Shown: positions 22,516 to 34,178 of the stretch, one piece after another
How the letters are laid out: each line of letters starts with the position of its first letter
Numbering within the stretch: the first letter of the stretch is position 1
Assembly: GCA_963575645.1 (NCBI GenBank)
Contig: OY754467.1
Location: 38,623,108 to 38,687,107 of the forward strand
Direction: 5' to 3'
Origin: Xanthostigma xanthostigma
Taxonomy: Eukaryota; Arthropoda; Insecta; Raphidioptera; Raphidiidae
Length of the DNA: 64,000 nt
Made by a program: the position numbers and the translations under genes
Notes under the pieces: model-generated
Told to the model about the DNA's origin: nothing
Seen by the model: the letters and a program-made list of their open reading frames with translations, nothing else
Database searches by the model: none

Positions 22516-23251
22516 GTGCAGTGTTTGTATTTATTCTTCAACTAACTATTTTACCTGATAATTTGGTTGGTGAATTGAAAGTAAATTTTATTGTAACGAA
22601 TAAATTTATTCCAAAATTAGTAATTTCTATCTTTAATAGTGTTCGATGAATATGGCCATAAGACAGGTCCAGCACGGTTAGACAGAAATTTCAGGCGACT
22701 GGCTGACAGTCGTTGATGATTGCTGGTCGCAGGTGCTGGTCTGGACATGAGTACCTTCATGAACAGGCTTTTCTGTTCCGTGCTATGCTGGTCCGTGTTA
22801 GATAAGTGTGCGCTATCTTTAGGATGAAGTAGCGTATATTATACTCTCAAGTTTCAGTCTAGTAGCCGTGATAAAGCGTCTGTTCTATAGCGAGTTAGAT
22901 TACACTATGTTATGAATACAAGACGGGAGCCCTCGGGGGCAGAGCCGTTGTGTTTGCACGCGACTGCCGTGCGCCTCCGCCCTCGCGTGCTACAGCTATA
23001 TACGCTTTACACGGCAATAATATGCTGCACCCTTTCTTTCATTACTGTTAACCAACGTTATAGTGCAGCACTGGAGGTACACGTGTTAGAGGAAAAGTTG
23101 TAATGCAACTTAATGCATTTCATTTTTAACTCACGACGACTTCAATTAGTGCTTGTTTATATTATACTTCAAAAGCCGACTTTAAAGTTGACTTTACAGG
23201 TCGATCTGATTATTATCAATGACGCTAAGGTGTTACAAAGAGTTCATCAAC

Positions 23252-23266
23252 CCCCCCCCCCCCCCC
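23252..23266. repeat. Poly-C tract
   Basis: Homopolymer C run of about 15-16 bases; the exact length may be a sequencing artefact. Confidence 0.8.
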
Positions 23267-24084
23267 GAAAAGATTTAGCTAACCCATTACGCATATACGC
23301 ATATGATGATCATCCACATCGGTTACCTTTTATTTAAATTTGTATATTTATGTATAATTATAACAACACATAAATAAATTCACAAGAGCAACTGTAGATA
23401 TTATACTCCACGTTTATAGGTTAGGTATGTTAGTCTATGAGGCAGCCATTATTATTTTATCAGACGAATGAATATTTATATCCTCGCAGTAAGACAGGAT
23501 AGATTTATACCTACAGTAAACATAATTACGTTTGGTGAATTGAATTATCGCTATTTATTCGGAGGAATAGCTACCTGAAGAACAAATGAACTGAATAAAT
23601 AGCTACTTACGTTCGGTGAATATGGCCATAAGTCGAACGTTATAGTTCAGTGTAAACAATTACTGCTCGCATGCTAGCTCTACTTTACAGAAATTCTTTT
23701 CAACGAGTTATTTTAAATGAATAATTAATTTTGAGTGCAGAAAGATGTCCTCTTAATGTGTTAATGAATATTAATATATCATAGTCTGTCGTGTTTCAGA
23801 TCGTGCATTGTTACATTTTATAATTACTTTACTTATAAAAGATAGCTGATTTTAATTTATAATTATCAGATAAATAGACGCCGATAAAGATTTATGGCTT
23901 AGGAAAAAAAAAAACAACGAGTCTCCAGTGTACTGTCGAGAAATTTTTAAAATCCTATATAACGAAACTCAACGTACTTACAGTGAGTTATAAGGAATGA
24001 TAGGTTATGTGCAACACGCCGTATGGCGCTAACTAGCGGTTCTATTTGAAAATAGTCGCAATTGCATTTATACGATATAACTGC

Positions 24085-24300
24085 TTGGTCCGGCTTCGCC
24101 CGAATTTGTAGTTTGCCACCGTTTTTTCGTCGATTTACGTTGCAAAATGGTCTACACGAAAAGCGATTTTATTTTAATAAGTATATAGCCCATGTCCATC
24201 CTGAAGGTCCATTCTAAATATTGGTGAAAAAAAATTTGAAATCGGGTGAGAAGTTTCGGGAATTAACTCCTACGCCCAAACTTTATCTCTTTATAATAAG
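24085..24300 (-). repeat. Dispersed repeat family A, copy 3
   Basis: Contains GCCACCGTTTTTTCGTCGAT, TTTACGTTGCAAAATGGTCT, CATCCTGAAGGTCCATTCTA and GAAGTTTCGGGAATTAACTC. It matches the copies at 2440 and 8040. Confidence 0.65.
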
Positions 24301-25058
24301 AAGAGAAGAAAGATAAATTAAGTATTTATGCAATGGATTGTTATGCCGCTCGTTCCATTTTTACTTTAGGAACCCTAAACAGAACACGAAATTTTTTGGA
24401 AAAGATTTCTTCTTATTTTCATCTAAACAGAACACGTTTTATGACACATTAAGGGGTCAAAATTGAGGGTGTTTTTGAAAATTCATTGTGACTTAAATAC
24501 AAAACTGAGCATTTTCATATTAAGGGTCATTATTAAGCTATGTTTCATATACAATTCCTTCTTTGAAAAAATCAATTTGTTCCACTGAGTGGCTCGGTAC
24601 CGACAATCTTGTAACTTAAGCGAAAAAAAGAGGTCGTACGGCGGACACTCTAGCTGCTCTCCAACGGCTCTTAAACAAAAAAATGAAAAGTATTTTTATT
24701 CAGGGTACTTGCCGCTATCGTGTGAACCACAGTATGAGGGTCCCAAAATTTTTTTGAGACTTTTAAAAATTTTGGAAAACTGAAGTTGAAAAAATTGAGT
24801 TTTTTCACCTTTACAACGCCTAAAAAAACATTTCCGCCATATTGAAAAATGGTGTTTCGAAAAAATTCATTTAAAGAAAATAACGATTTTTTTGTAATAA
24901 CTTTTAAAAAAATTCAAATAAAACCGAATCCGAATCAATTCCGGGGCCATATAGCAGTCCAGTTTCGTCGATTGCATCGTCCTGTACCTTACTGCGACGA
25001 AAATAGGAGGGGATTGCAAGAGCACTGACACACAGAGAAAAAACGCCCCTTTTCCATA
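24301..25058. other. No gene seen
   Basis: AT-rich. AAACAGAACACG occurs twice (24378, 24424). Nothing else of note. Confidence 0.4.
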
Positions 25059-25060
25059 TA

Positions 25061-25572
25061 CAGTGTAAACTCTTTATAACGAAACTCAAGGGACCGAGCA
25101 TTTATTATCGTTATAGAGAGTTACCGTTATATGGAGTGAAGAAAGAAAAACAACCAAATTAACAATAATCTTCAATGTACTGTATAATCTCTTTATAACG
25201 AATTTTAAGGGACCGAACATTTTTTTCGTTATAAAGAATTTTCGTTATATGGAGGGAAAAAAGAAAAATAACCAATTTTCACAAAATTAATTTATTCCAA
25301 ACACATAAGTATACAAATACATATACCTATAGTTTGGCGTCATCAAGTGCTTGTTGAATAGATGGTGATGGTTCAGAATGGTCCTCTTTATGTCTGTAAA
25401 CATTTGCTGACGCCTAAATATGAACATATTTCTTCGTAATAGAGAATAGCTGTTGCGTTATAAAGAGGGTATTAATGTATAGGTTTTAAGGTAAACCAAC
25501 CAAATCGTAAAAATTTCGACGTTATAGGGAGTTTTTCGTTATAACGAAGGACGTTATAAAGAGTTTACACTG
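25061..25572. mobile_element. Pogo/Tigger-like MITE with a duplicated left end
   Basis: TA-flanked element with termini CAGTGTAAACTCTTTATAAC and GTTATAAAGAGTTTACACTG. A second left-like end (ACTGTATAATCTCTTTATAA, then GGGACCGAACA) starts near 25180, repeating the first 25061-25150 block. This is the same terminus family as the copies at 4435 and 32058. Confidence 0.75.
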
Positions 25573-26126
25573 TACTTTTATTCTATACTGAGCATAGAGC
25601 AATCGAACCATTAGGGTGCAAACATATACTTCTGTCTTTTTTTAAACCGTAAGCACTGGCGTATGCAGGAGGGCAAAAAAAGCACGGGGGACCCTGCTTA
25701 AGAAATTTCTAATTTGCTCCCTCCTGGACCAAAAGCTGGGTACGCCCATGTTAACGTCATAGAAAAAGACAAAGTTTTTGAAACATACCTATATACTTTA
25801 TTCAGATTGAATGTAAGTACATCAACCAATCCTATCATCGGAGAAATCAGGCAATTACATCGAAGAAAGAGACGCAGATATATTTTCGATACGCTTTGTT
25901 GCCTTCGCTCACCGCACATTGAGTAGATAGACAATGATTCATATGTAGTAAATTATTAATATGTGCAGTCCTTTTCAGATGAAGCGCGTGCGCAAACAAA
26001 TGCCTGTAACGGCGGGAATATTTTGAGTACAGTATTCGGAGTGCTTGCATTTTGCCCGGAGCAGAGATTTTTTTAAGCCAATAAAAAGAAAATCGATTAT
26101 TTTTTTATTCTACACTGTGTTTATAT

Positions 26127-26700
26127 AGATTCTGATTTAAGCTTTTCTGAGCACGTAAATAAAGTATTACAAAAAGCATACATTCGATTAAAATATCTTT
26201 ATCAATTTCGTTCACATCTTAGCCAAACAATCAAACTCGCGTTATCTAGATCCTTAGTTCTTTCTATTGCACAATACTGCGATACTGTGTTTGTGCCACA
26301 ATTAAAGGTTACCGATTTAACCAGGCTGAGAATCTTACAAAATTCTTGTGTTCGATTTTCGTGTGGAATTAGAAAATTTGATCACATAACAAACTATAGA
26401 AATCTTTGTAATATGATTAGCATATATCATGGTATGGTTATCAATTTCTTATGTCTCTTACAAGGTCAACCTGAATATTTGCTTGAAAAAATATCTTGGC
26501 GTAATGAGAATTTGTACTCTGTCAAACTCCGTGCTAAATGTCAACTAGAAATCCCGAGACATAGAACAACTAAATATAAAGGGAGTTTTTCGTATTTGGC
26601 GGCCAATCTTTATAATAAAGTACCACCTGAATATAAAGTTCTAAAATTAAACCCCTTCAGAAAAAAAATAGAGCAATGGGTTGTCTCTAACATTATATAG
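26127..26700 (+). pseudogene. LINE reverse transcriptase, C-terminal fragment (5'-truncated)
   Basis: A frame open from about 26127 reads DSDLSFSEHVNKVLQKAYIR, a typical RT thumb start, then LSIAQYCDTVF and LTRLRILQNSCVRFSCGIRK. It ends with SYLAANLYNKVPPEY near the stop. These are the thumb and C-terminal motifs of Jockey/CR1-like LINEs. The frame has no internal stop, so the truncated copy may be fairly recent. It is followed by 3' UTR and a TTATTATTATTATT tail ending near 26922. Confidence 0.85.
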
Positions 26701-26922
26701 GTAATTTCAAAGTAAAAATGTCATATTATTATGCCATGACGATGCTAATATTAGCCACGTTGGATTTTTTCGTTAGTCACAGACACTATGCAATAACGAT
26801 TTCTAAATTATAAATCATGTACTCATGTGTGTAGTTATGTAATGGTAGGTTAAGTTGTAAAACAGCTTCTATAGCCTTATGCCTTTTGGTCTTTTAACCA
26901 ATAAATATTATTATTATTATTA
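26127..26922 (+). mobile_element. 5'-truncated LINE copy with TTA-repeat tail
   Basis: Includes the frame above, an AATAAA-like end and a short TTATTA microsatellite typical of such LINE 3' ends. Confidence 0.7.
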
Positions 26923-28069
26923 CTTCCCCTTTAAATAAGTTCAGAAACATCCAAAATCGAGCTAATTGTTTCATCCATCCTGAAAGTGAATACGTGGATA
27001 ATTATAGGTAATTAGTGTTAACTATTATTTTTTGAAAAAAAATCTAAGTCAATCTTTTTCTTTTGAAGAGCAGGAATTGTTTCTGAAATCACTTAAAATG
27101 GTAATAAATCGATAAAAGATTTAATAACAAAGAAGCGTCAATCATGTAATACAGAATATAAAGTTACAATTAAAACAAATGATCGATCTAATTAAAACAA
27201 CAATAACTTGGGAGCTCTTACAAAAGTAATTAATAATCGTCTGCGGAATCGTGACTTGATTCACAACATTTCTGATCAAAATGTATTGCACAGAATAAAG
27301 CTTACTGACTTGTACAAGGAGTAAACTTTGGAAAAAGGTGATTGAGCAGAAAGTACAAAAATTGAACGTAGACGTTGACCAAAAAATATGGCAATTTGAT
27401 CGGGCCCCGAATTTCGCAGGAACTCTATATACCAAGTATACCTACCTGTCATAAAAAATTAGAGTTTAAATACTCTTTTATAGCAATGTGAACTAAAAAG
27501 TATTTTTTTTTTTAATATTAGGATATTGTTCAAAAGCGATAGGAAGCCCCCGACTCGATATAATATAATTTTTTAAGCTATTCTCTCATTTTAAAGACGC
27601 TGGGTCAAAAATTGAATATTATTAAAATTTCAGAGATGTTTTTCTCAGTGATATACATCATAATATCTTTAATTTTGAACATTATGGACAGTTTCATTGT
27701 TGGAAAAATAAAATTCAAAATTTATTTTTACCCACGACGGAACGGAGAAGGTATATGCGTTTAGGGTGAGAAATTGTTTTTAATACATGTAATCAAATGC
27801 GGCAGTCAATAAAATTAGTTCCATAAAATAACAGAAAACTCATAAAATCAAATATAAGCCATGATAGGATTAATTTCAAAAATAACTTATGCAATGAAAT
27901 AGGTACATATTTTCAAAGTTAGTAGAAAAAAAAAACTAGAACTTTTCCCTGTACTAGTAATGAGAAACTAACTTAAATAAAACACAAATAGATCCCGATT
28001 TAGTGTTTTACATAAATTCGCAATAAGTAAATGGCAGCCATATTTATAACATTCTCGTGTCACAATTTT
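26923..28069. other. No gene seen
   Basis: A 97-codon minus-strand open frame at 27142-27435 is hydrophobic and low in complexity. I do not consider it a gene. Confidence 0.4.
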
Positions 28070-28440
28070 GGCCGCGCTAATCTCCAAAAACACTAAACCG
28101 ATTTTAATTGGTGCATACCTACGCTATAGGATAGTTTTTATGAAATATTTTGTACAAAATTACGATGTTTTTTAAAAACTGTTTAAATACCACGTAACAA
28201 CATCTGATAGAATTTACCTACTCAAAGCTATTAGTTCAGAAGCAAACAAAAAAAAAACTGTTTTAGTGCCAAGTAGCGACATCTGTTAGAATTCGCTCAA
28301 AGCTATTAGTTCAGAAGCAAATCTGGTAGAATCTGCTCAAAACTAGTTCAGACGCCGGGCCGCCAACGAAATCATTTTGCAGAATTATATCTATCGCATC
28401 CGGGTGAAACCAGAACGGACCGGAGGCTTGTGTATTAGCA
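28070..28440 (+). repeat. Dispersed repeat family C, copy 2
   Basis: Shares TAGCGACATCTGTTAGAATT, TTAGTTCAGAAGCAAA, GACGCCGGGCCGCC and AGAATTATATCTATCGCA with the reverse-oriented copy at 15637-16040. Confidence 0.7.
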
Positions 28441-28904
28441 TAGAGTTTTCCCGGCACAAGTGCCTAGCCAACCTCCTTAAGCTTACTCAAAAAATTAATT
28501 TAAACTGTATTTCATTTAATATGAAGTTGTAGACGCCAATCAACATTAAATTATATCGAGTTATCTAACGTGTATCACTCGGTATATATAAGAACAAACG
28601 CCCATTTACCGACTGACCTTTGACCCTACAGCATTATTGCACACAAATATGCACAGGTACCTAGCCATTACATGCATTACATATTACAGGTATTAGTTCT
28701 AAGCAAATCTAGGTTGCACCGCCCGCGATTGTCTTCTGTTATACATAAGTTACCATTGATCTCTGTGCTAACCGAATTAGCTTGCTTTATTATAATATAA
28801 CGCCTGTGTTTCTTTCATAATATCATTTCTTTCCTTCAACGTAGTGGAACGTGGAGCCAAATCAAAATATTTCAAATACCTACCAAATTTTGTATACACA
28901 GTAC

Positions 28905-29110
28905 ATCTATACTAATATATAAAGCTGAAGAGTTTGTTTGTTTGTTTGGTTGAACGCGCTAATCTCAGAAACTACTGGTTCGAAATGAAAAAATGTTTTT
29001 TGTTGGATAGCCCATTTATCGAGGAAGGCTATAGGCTATATAATATCTCGCTATACGACTAATTGGAGCGAAACATCAACGAAAAATGTTGCAAGATGTA
29101 TCTCAAAATT
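28905..29110 (+). repeat. Dispersed repeat family C, copy 3
   Basis: Begins near ATACTAATATATAAAGCTGA, followed by GTTTGTTTGTTTGG and GAACGCGCTAATCTCAGAAA, then CGAGGAAGGCTATAGGCTAT. It matches part of 15637-16040 in reverse. Confidence 0.65.
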
Positions 29111-29172
29111 AGTCCGTCCGACAAATATTATCAGGTGAAATAGCTTAACTAAATATTGCGTGGAGTTTACAA

Positions 29173-29244
29173 GCCCGGATAGCTCAGTTTGTAGAGTGTA
29201 AGACTCTTAATGCCAGGGTCTAGGGTTCAAACCCCACGTCGCGA
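29173..29244 (+). pseudogene. tRNA-Lys-like sequence (pseudo-tRNA or SINE head)
   Basis: Starts GCCCGGATAGCTCAGT, has ACTCTTAAT around a CTT anticodon, and GGGTTCAAACCCCACG in the T arm, so box A and box B are both recognisable. The anticodon stem (TAAGA against TGCCA) and the acceptor stem (GCCCGGA against the 3' end) do not pair well. A working tRNA is therefore unlikely. A T-rich stretch follows. Confidence 0.75.
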
Positions 29245-30700
29245 ATATATTTTTATTTTTTTTTATTTTCTACATTGCTTTCTTCTCAGGCTTACATTTA
29301 AATTTTTTAAAATTTTATTACGCCTAATTAAAATTAAATAATTTAATTAATAGCTCATTTGAAAACTGTTACAACTATAGCACCTATATAAAAATAATTT
29401 TCCTACAGTGTTTTCAATTAAATATTTATTATATTAAAAGAAATTTATTACTTAAAAAACGTATAAATAGGTACTGCTTTTTAACAAAAACTTTTGAACG
29501 GTAACGTCGATCATTATGAAGTTTGGACACAACATTCATCTCGGTAAACTAAGATGAATGTGCGTACTCCTTCCCCATTCGTTCTTTTGCACCCGGGTGA
29601 AACCGGGCGGGACCGCTAGTTCTATATATAGACAAACCGCAACAACGTGCTACGCACGTACACAGTAACAGTTTTAATACATTATACAAAACAAGCGTCC
29701 GCTAACGGTGTGTTTATACAGCAGTAGCTATACTCGAACAATTATGAGAACTCTCGCATACAGCACGGTACGACCGCTAGACTACCAGATATAACCACGG
29801 TATACAGTAGGTACAGTTCGGGAAGTCCATCTGAACTCATTGCAATAATATACTTACACTTAGTTGGTAAACTGACCGCCACCTATGTCAATGTATGGGG
29901 ACAACTGTTTCAATGGCAAAGCGGGAAAAAACTTCGAGACTCGATTCCCATGATGCACACCTAAAAGTTTGTAAGGAAACCTCGGTGCGCGAGTCAGACT
30001 CGCACTTGGCCAGTTTTTTTTTCTTCAGAAGCCATCCAATCACTGGGAGCACCGCAGCCTCTAGGACTTTAATCGTACTACCCTCCCAATCTCTTACATC
30101 GCCCGATCCAGTATCCTCGTTCCTTGTTAGAGATCAGTGCCGCGCACTGGTTGCCGCCGCCGCGCGATTCGTGTGGGCAAGCATTTGTTTAAACAATGCA
30201 ATGCCGATCACGAGTTTGTTTTGTTAAATGCAATTTGCGATGCAACAATTCGGTTGCATCAACAATGGACAAACTGTTGCAGAACTAGCTGAACCTTGAT
30301 CTCAAGCTTTGAGGTCAAAAACAGTTGAAAAAGAGAGTTGAAATGATCTAATTGCAAGGATTTACACTTTGTTCATTTATGAATAGGTAGTTCGAAAATT
30401 TAATGTTTAGCTGGTATTCTAGTTAAAGTGTGGTTAGGAGAAAAAATCGTAGGAAGATTTCAAGACTATATATAGACGCTCGACAAAAATATCAAATTTT
30501 GAATCGAGGAAATAGTTTTTCATTGACGACAACTGAAATATTCGTTATGTTCGTAATTTTTTTTTTCAGAATTTTCTAAGGTACCCTTTTGGTGATAAGA
30601 GTGAGGGACAGCATTTTTTAAACGTTTTTCCTGAAAAATGTTTTAAAAAATGTACCGTGTATAATGTTGACTTCGTGCTTCAATAAGCTTTCATTTGACA
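29245..30700. other. No convincing gene
   Basis: An open frame at 29895-30227 contains GAGTCAGACTCGCACTTGGC, a string I associate with an insect interspersed repeat. I therefore treat it as transposon-derived, not as a gene. Confidence 0.4.
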
Positions 30701-30715
30701 CCCTACAGTCTACAC

Positions 30716-31258
30716 CAGAGGTTCCCAAACTTTTTTGTCTCGTAGACCACTTGCCATGTTTTTCGGTTTTGGGTAGACCCCCTGCTTATCTGATATTGAT
30801 TTTTGCAGGTTCATTAATTTCAAATGTATTTTTGACAACCGGTATAGTGCTACTCACTTTGAACGATTTAAATTTATATATTATAACGGTAGTGAAATGT
30901 AGTGTGAAATGTTTAGTTTTATACATTTATTAATTAGATTCAAATTAAACGAATCAAATTAAAATTTACTTTCTGTTACATAAAATAACTAAGCAAAAAA
31001 TAAATGCTTTTAGTGTGAGGGATGAACCTGATGCTTTAACAATACATTTTCAACATTTGGCATCAATTTAGTTAGATTTAATCTTAAATCTCTTCGGTTG
31101 ACGATGTCCAGTTTGTTTCTTTTTTTGTTAGGAGATTCACTATCGTTGACCCCCATTTTCATTTCATGGACCCCCAATTTTTTTTCCTGCTGACATGGAT
31201 CCCTTACAAGTTGTCGTCGACCCCTGGGGGTCGATATAGACCACTTTGGGAATCACTG
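30716..31258. mobile_element. Non-autonomous hAT element (543 bp)
   Basis: Ends CAGAGGTTCCCAAAC and GTTTGGGAATCACTG-like (reads TTTGGGAATCACTG) are inverted repeats, flanked by the perfect 8-bp duplication GTCTACAC (30708-30715, 31259-31266). Sub-terminal GTAGACCAC/GACCAC and GACCCC motifs occur at both ends. Confidence 0.88.
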
Positions 31259-31266
31259 GTCTACAC

Positions 31267-32055
31267 GATGCCCTAAAAAAAATGTTTTTCCATTTCTCAA
31301 GTTACCGTCTTAAATTAACCCTCCGAATAATTTTATACTTCACGTCTGCAATTAGGCCAAATTTTTATGTTAAATGAAAATCGCTTATGACAAACACCGA
31401 AGTGATTTCTCTGTGCTCCGTTTTGAACGGAACACTAAAAATTGATTTAATTTTTTTTCCTCCAAAAATCCCATTTTTGATTCTACAAAAGGCAGATTTC
31501 CTATAGCCACTGAAAAATATGAAAAGCGACAATACATAATCAATAAGAAAACCATTAAAAATGTTATTTATAGCTCTTTGGTTTGATGTATACCTAAGCA
31601 TAATATAATTGAAATAACATTACAATTGGTTATTGGACTTTATATAGTATTGAACTATTTTTCAACACTATAAAAATATATTATTATTACAATATTACAT
31701 GATAATAATTAGTCAAGAGTAAACTGGAAAGAGGAGAGGCAAAATAAATAATAAATATAGTTGAAACAGATGTTTAAAACTCGTGCACGATATATAGCGG
31801 GTGTCACTTTATAAAAGAATTTATTGAAAACATTATTATTTCTTTGGCTTGTGGAGCCCTGAAGGACTTAACGGTGTTAAACGAGACGTTGGCAATAAAA
31901 GAAAATATATTGCACATCATAAATGTCCACATTCCCATTATTAAGAATTTATTATTATCTAGCTTAATAAGACGAACGATAACAATGGAAAATATGAATA
32001 AAAACTAAATGTGTCGTATTCTTGCAACTGGTACCTACTATACCTCCCATTTTTG
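31267..32055. other. No gene seen
   Basis: AT-rich; nothing recognisable. Confidence 0.4.
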
Positions 32056-32057
32056 TA

Positions 32058-32918
32058 AGTGTAAACTCTATATAGCGACACTCAAGGGACTGTGCACTTT
32101 GTAACGTTATTGAAAGTTGGCGTTAAACGGAGAGAAGAAGTAGGTAATTCATTAATATTTTTTTTACTATAGTAATATGTATTTACTCATAATATATAAA
32201 ATTTACAACTGACCAACAAAGGTTCATAGTATCACAAATTACAACGCTTATTGCGTATTAATATAACTTTTTCGTTAATATACACAAAGATTTTCTTTTA
32301 CTCGCCATGTTCACAGTTTGCAAATTTGTGGGCAACTAAGAATATACAATAGCTTAATTTATAAATTTCCAACTACAGCATATTTTTTCACTGAATTTAG
32401 TGAAAGCATAATATTAAACGATTTTATCGTCATGATATTTTAGAAGGCTTTATATATAAGAAAAATTTAAATGTCACTGTCAGGACTTGAACCCGAAACA
32501 ACCAATTTCGCGTTGGCTGAGTTACATTACTCTACAGTGATTTCTCTCATATATAGCACAATGCACCACAGAATCGACTACCTGCGAGAGATATTTTAAT
32601 ACTAAGAATTTTAATACTTTAATACTAAGAATATGATAACTTATCGATAAGCAGCTGAGCTAAACATATGAAAGATAATCCCAACAAACAAAACAACGAA
32701 TTTCTTAGAATCTTCGGTACGCATGATGTCGACAACAAAGCAACAAAATAACAAACAAGTATCTACTATTTATTGCTTAATGATGACTTACTGTTATTTA
32801 GAGTGGGTGTGACGTTATTTAGAGTGTGTATCATTGTATGAACAACAAGTTAAGTAATTTCGACATTTTAAGAAGTTTGTCGTTATATCAATAGTGACGT
32901 TAAATGGAGTTTACACTG
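32058..32918. mobile_element. Pogo/Tigger-like MITE, second copy, interrupted by a SINE-bearing insertion
   Basis: TA-flanked, with AGTGTAAACTCTATATAGCG left and GGAGTTTACACTG right. It aligns with 4435-5495 on both sides of an insertion at about 32245-32652 that the other copy lacks. In turn it lacks the LINE insertion found in that copy. Confidence 0.75.
32455..32545 (-). repeat. tRNA-headed SINE (GTGACATT family), copy 2
   Basis: In reverse: GTAGAGTAATGTAACTCAGC (box A-like), then TTTCGGGTTCAAGTCCTGAC (a good box B), then AGTGACATTT. It is related to 3140-3240 and 45530-45635. Confidence 0.65.
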
Positions 32919-33412
32919 TAATATAAGTTTTGATAAAATCAAACGCCCTGCCTATTTAGGAAAAAATCCATCAATATACTCTCGAGTTTGGTATAGTTAG
33001 ATATTTTCAGACAGTGTTATTATTAGTTTTCTTTTTCTGAAGCGAATCTATTCTCTCCTTAACTCCTATCACAACTAGCGTTACATAAGCACGGATATAC
33101 AATGCATTACATTGTTGTTATTATCGTTATTTTCTCTCTATACAACTTGTAATGTACCACACCCATCCAACTTGTTCGTAAACACAGACTCACACGGTGA
33201 GATCGCGGCGCAGGACCGTCTTCACAACGGGCCCGAAGTTCCACAACAATCGGGAAACCCCCAAACGACAAAATATTGTAAATTAAAAAAAAAATTGTTT
33301 GAATATGTGTACCTACCGTTTCCCACTTTTGAAGTTAGAATTGTAAAATTGAAAATATATATGAATGTAGGTGATATAATTACCTATATAAAAAAATGTA
33401 AAAAAAAGGATC

Positions 33413-33490
33413 CGATCGTCTGATTTGAACCTATTACCTCTTACATACGAGACAGCCGCTGTACCCCTTACCGCTTTAGCGTAATGCTGT
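33413..33490 (-). repeat. tRNA-like SINE head
   Basis: In reverse: GCTAAAGCGGTAAGGGG (box A-like) and AGGTTCAAATCAGACG (box B). It does not fold into a full cloverleaf by eye. Confidence 0.5.
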
Positions 33491-33539
33491 ACAGCCGATT
33501 TTTATAGTATACGGTACACGTACACGTTTTCTTACATTT

Positions 33540-33830
33540 TTAACCCCATGAATCGATTTTATCCTGCCGTGACAAAAGAAATTTTACTTCAAAAACTTTT
33601 TTCTTAGAATCCTGAAGAAATCCTACTATTTTTATTACTACTAAGTACCTACTTTTAAGAAAATACTTAATAAAAATCATATCATTAAGTAAATTTACAT
33701 GCCTTTCTAAGAAATACCTCTGAACCACAGCCCTGCACTTATAAATACATCTAATGTCAGCTGTCACTAAGGCGTGACGTCACAAGCGTGTTCCCGATTA
33801 CTTCAAAATAGAAAGATAAAAATGCAATGA
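33540..33830 (-). repeat. Dispersed repeat family D, copy 1
   Basis: In reverse it shares TGACGTCACGCCTTAGTGAC and GTGCAGGGCTGTGGTTCAGA with 40480-40750 (plus). Open frames in both copies are translations of the repeat. Confidence 0.7.
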
Positions 33831-33925
33831 TTAGCGGTAAAACTTACCTAATTTCTTGCTGAAATATTTTTTTCCTACTTACCTACATTATAAAACTGGA
33901 TTTCATAATCTGTCTTAATAAACAG

Positions 33926-34178
33926 GTAACGGTTTGAAGAAAGAAGACTACGCGATGTACAAACACATTGTTGACGCACTGCTGGGGTTTCTTAGCGGCA
34001 TTTGCCTATATTTTCAGATCGCAATGCCCTTGGAAATCCCAAAAATGCACAACACCATCAACAAGCAGGAGCCGCAGTTAATTTCTATATTTACCAGTTC
34101 ACAAAATATGTATTTTGCGATTCAGTTTATAGAAGATCTGTGGGCATGCATTCTGGATTTTTCATTACGAAATACTAG
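33926..34178 (+). CDS. Possible isolated coding exon, product unknown
   Basis: An open block is bounded by a good acceptor (TCTTAATAAACAG) and a good donor (AG-GTGAGT), with codon phases 1 in and 2 out. It encodes about 84 residues: KKEDYAMYKHIVDALLGFLS, then CLYFQIAMPLEIPKMHN, then SIFTSSQNMYFAIQFIEDL. It has the helical amphipathic look of a real alpha-helical protein and is not low-complexity. I do not recognise the family. I found no flanking exons with confidence, so it could be an exon of a gene with long introns, a gene remnant, or chance. Confidence 0.35.

Larger units (their letters stand above)
21599..23628. mobile_element. PIF/Harbinger-type element or composite with three ends
   Basis: Left end TGGCCATATTCACCGAACGT and right end ACGTTCGGTGAATATGGCCA are flanked by TAA (21596-21598, 23629-23631). 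Extended terminal similarity covers AATAAATAGCGATAATTCAA. A further right end, GATGAATATGGCCA, sits at 22658 and is also followed by TAA (22659-22661). So either 21599-22658 is one element with a second partial copy beside it, or one is nested in the other. No intact transposase frame. Confidence 0.75.

Noticed and set aside
25660..25760. CACTGGCGTATGCAGGAGGG...GGGTACGCCCATG as a hAT MITE
   Set aside because: Ends look hAT-like but the flanks do not form an 8-bp duplication, so the borders are not supported.
27142..27435. 97-codon minus-strand frame rich in Ile, Phe, Cys and Val
   Set aside because: Low-complexity hydrophobic composition expected of AT-rich DNA; no splice or domain support.
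29895..30227. 110-codon plus-strand open frame
   Set aside because: Contains a string typical of an insect interspersed repeat (GAGTCAGACTCGCACTTGGC), has no domain and sits among repeats.
33112..33423. 103-codon plus-strand frame with a possible secretory start
   Set aside because: The frame lacks a true ATG at its start (it begins at TTG), runs into a Lys-rich tail and abuts a tRNA-like repeat. The middle (HPSNLFVNTDSHGEI) looks slightly coding, but there is not enough to call it.
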